NCBI GenBank assembly: GCA_003511845.1
Contig: DOIV01000094.1
Coordinates: 1-7,250 of the forward strand
DNA from: Flavobacteriaceae bacterium
GTDB taxonomy: Bacteria; Bacteroidota; Bacteroidia; Flavobacteriales; Flavobacteriaceae
Direction of reading: 5' to 3'
Length of the DNA: 7,250 nt
Shown: positions 5,581 to 7,250 of the stretch, piece after piece
How the letters are laid out: each line of letters starts with the position of its first letter
How positions within the stretch are numbered: position 1 is the first letter of the stretch
Notes under the pieces: generated by a model
Told to the model about the DNA's origin: nothing
The model's database searches: none
Seen by the model: only the letters and a program-made list of their open reading frames with translations
Program-made: the position numbers and the translations under genes

Positions 5581-7170
5581 TTAAAAAAACCTTGGAGATT
5601 TAATATTTTTTCTAGAAAAATTAATTAACCCTCTTTTACTTTTCGGATATTTTATACTGACCTTTAATATAAGTTTCTTTACTTCATTGGGTTTTAAACT
5701 TATGTTCCATACTACTTGCCCATTTATAGGATCAAGTATGCCGCTACTGAGCTCTAAAGGAGTTGCTTCTACATTTTTACTTGTACTAATAGGGATTTGA
5801 TCTTTAATTTGTAAAGAACTTTTAGTGTTTTTATTGTTTTTTACCAATATTTCATAGGTTATTACTTCTTTAATATTAAACCCAATTAAATTTCGCCTAC
5901 TTAGACTACTAACTTTCTTTCGTGAAATATTAAAAGTATTATCCTTGCCTAATGCAATATCAAGAGTGTGATTTATTTGTTGTGTTTTGATTTTTGAAGT
6001 TCCTTGATATGAATCATTATAATAAAGGTTTGCCATTCCATCTAATAAGCCTAAATTATCCCAATCTCTAATACTTGCAACTTTAAAAGCTCCATTTTTT
6101 ACTTTAGGAATTGAAAGTGTGTAATATGTTACATCTTTATTATATTCTATAACATCAATTAAATGCGGTGTAGCGTCAGAAGGAATGTTATGTAAGTCAT
6201 TTATTTTGAACCTTGTACTTAGGTTGTCAACCTGTAAAGTATTGTACTCTTGCTCTTTTTCCTCTTTTTGATTTTTTGATTTCTTATTGTTATACCTTCT
6301 AGTGTTAGAATATTCATATTCATCACCTTCTAGTGTCCAAATTTTCATTTCCGGTTTATTTATATCTGCTGAAGAATCTAATATAGCAAGAGTGATTGGT
6401 TTGTTTGTCCAATCATTTCCTGTATCATTATACAGTTGAGCTTGATATTGGATTGTTATTGATGATTGACCTTCATTTGCTCGTATTGAGTATATTGGTT
6501 TCCAAAGAGCATTACTGACTAAATATCTAAGGTTTATTTTACTATTTGTTGCTATGCTACTAATTATTGTAACTCTAATAGAGGCATTTGTTTTTTTTAG
6601 CGTATGAATTAATTTTTCCTGTAAAGATTCTTCCTTTTCTATTTTTAACTCTAAAAGCTCTTTTTTTATTTTTTCATCATGAATTTTTTGTTGTAGTAGA
6701 TTAATTTTTTTACTGAAATATTGGGCTCCTTGATCTATTTGTGCATATGTAACACGGTTTGCACCTCCTATTTTCATATTAGCTTCAAGGTATTGAATTT
6801 CTTTTTTTAAAGTTTGTAACTTAATTTCATTTAATGAAAACGATTCTTTTAATGTTCGGATTGTATTTGTTATTTTTTGATATTCTTTATTTCTACTTAG
6901 TGAATCGTTATCAGGCTCTATTTCTATGGTGTAAATCCTTACATTATTAGACATTTCTAATTTCAAACCTTGATCTAAAATTCTAGATGATATCCCTTTA
7001 AATAGAATATCTGATTTACCTTCAGGAATATCTACATTTCCTGTTCTAGTTATTTCAGCATTATTGAGGTAAATTGTTACTTCATTTATATTGTGAGAAA
7101 CTATATTTGTTGTAGTTTGAGAAATAATTGTATTGAAAGATATAATAAGTAATAATGTAAGGTATTTCAT
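5581..7170 (-). CDS. Exported MuiA-family protein (DUF4140/DUF4139)
   Basis: The product is 529 residues with a signal peptide, probably cleaved after about residue 17 or 18 (IIS|Q). The N-terminal block, VTIYLNNAEITRTGNVDIPEG (31-51), begins the DUF4140 domain. A charged coiled-coil stretch follows at about 95-195. Next are YLVSNALWKPIYSIRA (216-231) and YQAQLYNDTGNDW (242-254), characteristic of the DUF4139 domain, then a Lys/Glu/Asn-rich linker at 288-310. The C-terminal half carries ASIRDWDNLGLLDGMANLYY (365-384), LDIALGKD (403-410) and a final beta domain to about 511. The family is named after the mucoidy inhibitor MuiA; its biochemical activity is unknown to me, and the architecture suggests an envelope beta-sandwich protein. 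Length is within the family range. The last dozen residues (INFSRKNIKSPRFF) are basic and look like an extra tail. Weak -7-like sequences occur around 7214-7230, none exact. The IS remnant converges on it 56 bp away. Confidence 0.88.
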   Translation of the reverse strand: MKYLTLLLIISFNTIISQTTTNIVSHNINEVTIYLNNAEITRTGNVDIPEGKSDILFKGISSRILDQGLKLEMSNNVRIYTIEIEPDNDSLSRNKEYQKITNTIRTLKESFSLNEIKLQTLKKEIQYLEANMKIGGANRVTYAQIDQGAQYFSKKINLLQQKIHDEKIKKELLELKIEKEESLQEKLIHTLKKTNASIRVTIISSIATNSKINLRYLVSNALWKPIYSIRANEGQSSITIQYQAQLYNDTGNDWTNKPITLAILDSSADINKPEMKIWTLEGDEYEYSNTRRYNNKKSKNQKEEKEQEYNTLQVDNLSTRFKINDLHNIPSDATPHLIDVIEYNKDVTYYTLSIPKVKNGAFKVASIRDWDNLGLLDGMANLYYNDSYQGTSKIKTQQINHTLDIALGKDNTFNISRKKVSSLSRRNLIGFNIKEVITYEILVKNNKNTKSSLQIKDQIPISTSKNVEATPLELSSGILDPINGQVVWNISLKPNEVKKLILKVSIKYPKSKRGLINFSRKNIKSPRFF

Positions 7171-7226
7171 CGTAATAAGGTTATAATATTTTTATTTTCG
7201 AGTTTTTTGTAAAAGCAAAATCAAGA

Positions 7227-7250
7227 CTATGCTACGCCTAGTTCATCAAA
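7227..7250 (-). CDS. Possible 3' end of an upstream minus-strand gene
   Basis: Read from the window edge on the minus strand, one frame gives the seven residues FDELGVA followed by TAG at 7229-7227. The other two frames stop sooner. Gene direction and spacing (56 bp before the MuiA-family ATG) fit a preceding gene, but seven codons are too few to prove coding or suggest a product. Confidence 0.25.
   Translation of the reverse strand, partial: FDELGVA

Overview
The window looks like a chromosomal segment from a member of the Bacteroidota, most likely class Flavobacteriia. The DNA is AT-rich. Several starts lack a Shine-Dalgarno sequence. Two good matches to the Bacteroidota sigma-A -7 box (TAnnTTTG) sit where promoters are expected. 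The exported proteins have short signal peptides ending in the Gln-type junctions common in this phylum (YG|Q or AQ|I). A MuiA-family protein and a long TPR protein are also typical of the group. No species can be named from the sequence alone.

Layout. Positions 1-293 hold no protein gene. They contain two isolated copies of a tRNA 3' end and several hairpins. An intact minus-strand tRNA-Arg (anticodon ACG) follows at 294-367 with its own -7 box. Past a divergent intergenic region, a plus-strand AMP-forming acyl-CoA synthetase occupies 563-2107, beginning at an internal ATG that lies downstream of the promoter. An 85-bp foldback repeat (2126-2210) separates it from a convergent minus-strand cluster. 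Read in transcription order, that cluster is a small exported protein of unknown function (5126-4488), an exported TPR protein (4397-3039) and, after a 14-bp gap, a cytoplasmic alpha/beta hydrolase (3024-2236). Next comes the decayed 3' end of an IS1595-like transposase gene on the plus strand (5234-5524). It converges on an exported MuiA/DUF4139-type protein (7170-5581). The last 24 bases may be the end of one more minus-strand gene.

How the parts relate. The acyl-CoA synthetase activates fatty or aromatic acids to CoA thioesters. The hydrolase may act on esters or thioesters, but the two genes converge and share no evident regulation, so a pathway link is only a guess. The TPR and hydrolase genes are probably co-transcribed, and the unknown exported protein 90 bp upstream may belong to the same transcript. 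I found no defence system, CRISPR array or obvious new system. The features most worth a second look are the iterated tRNA 3' ends, the foldback repeat with two mutually exclusive hairpins, and the two-part design of the TPR protein.
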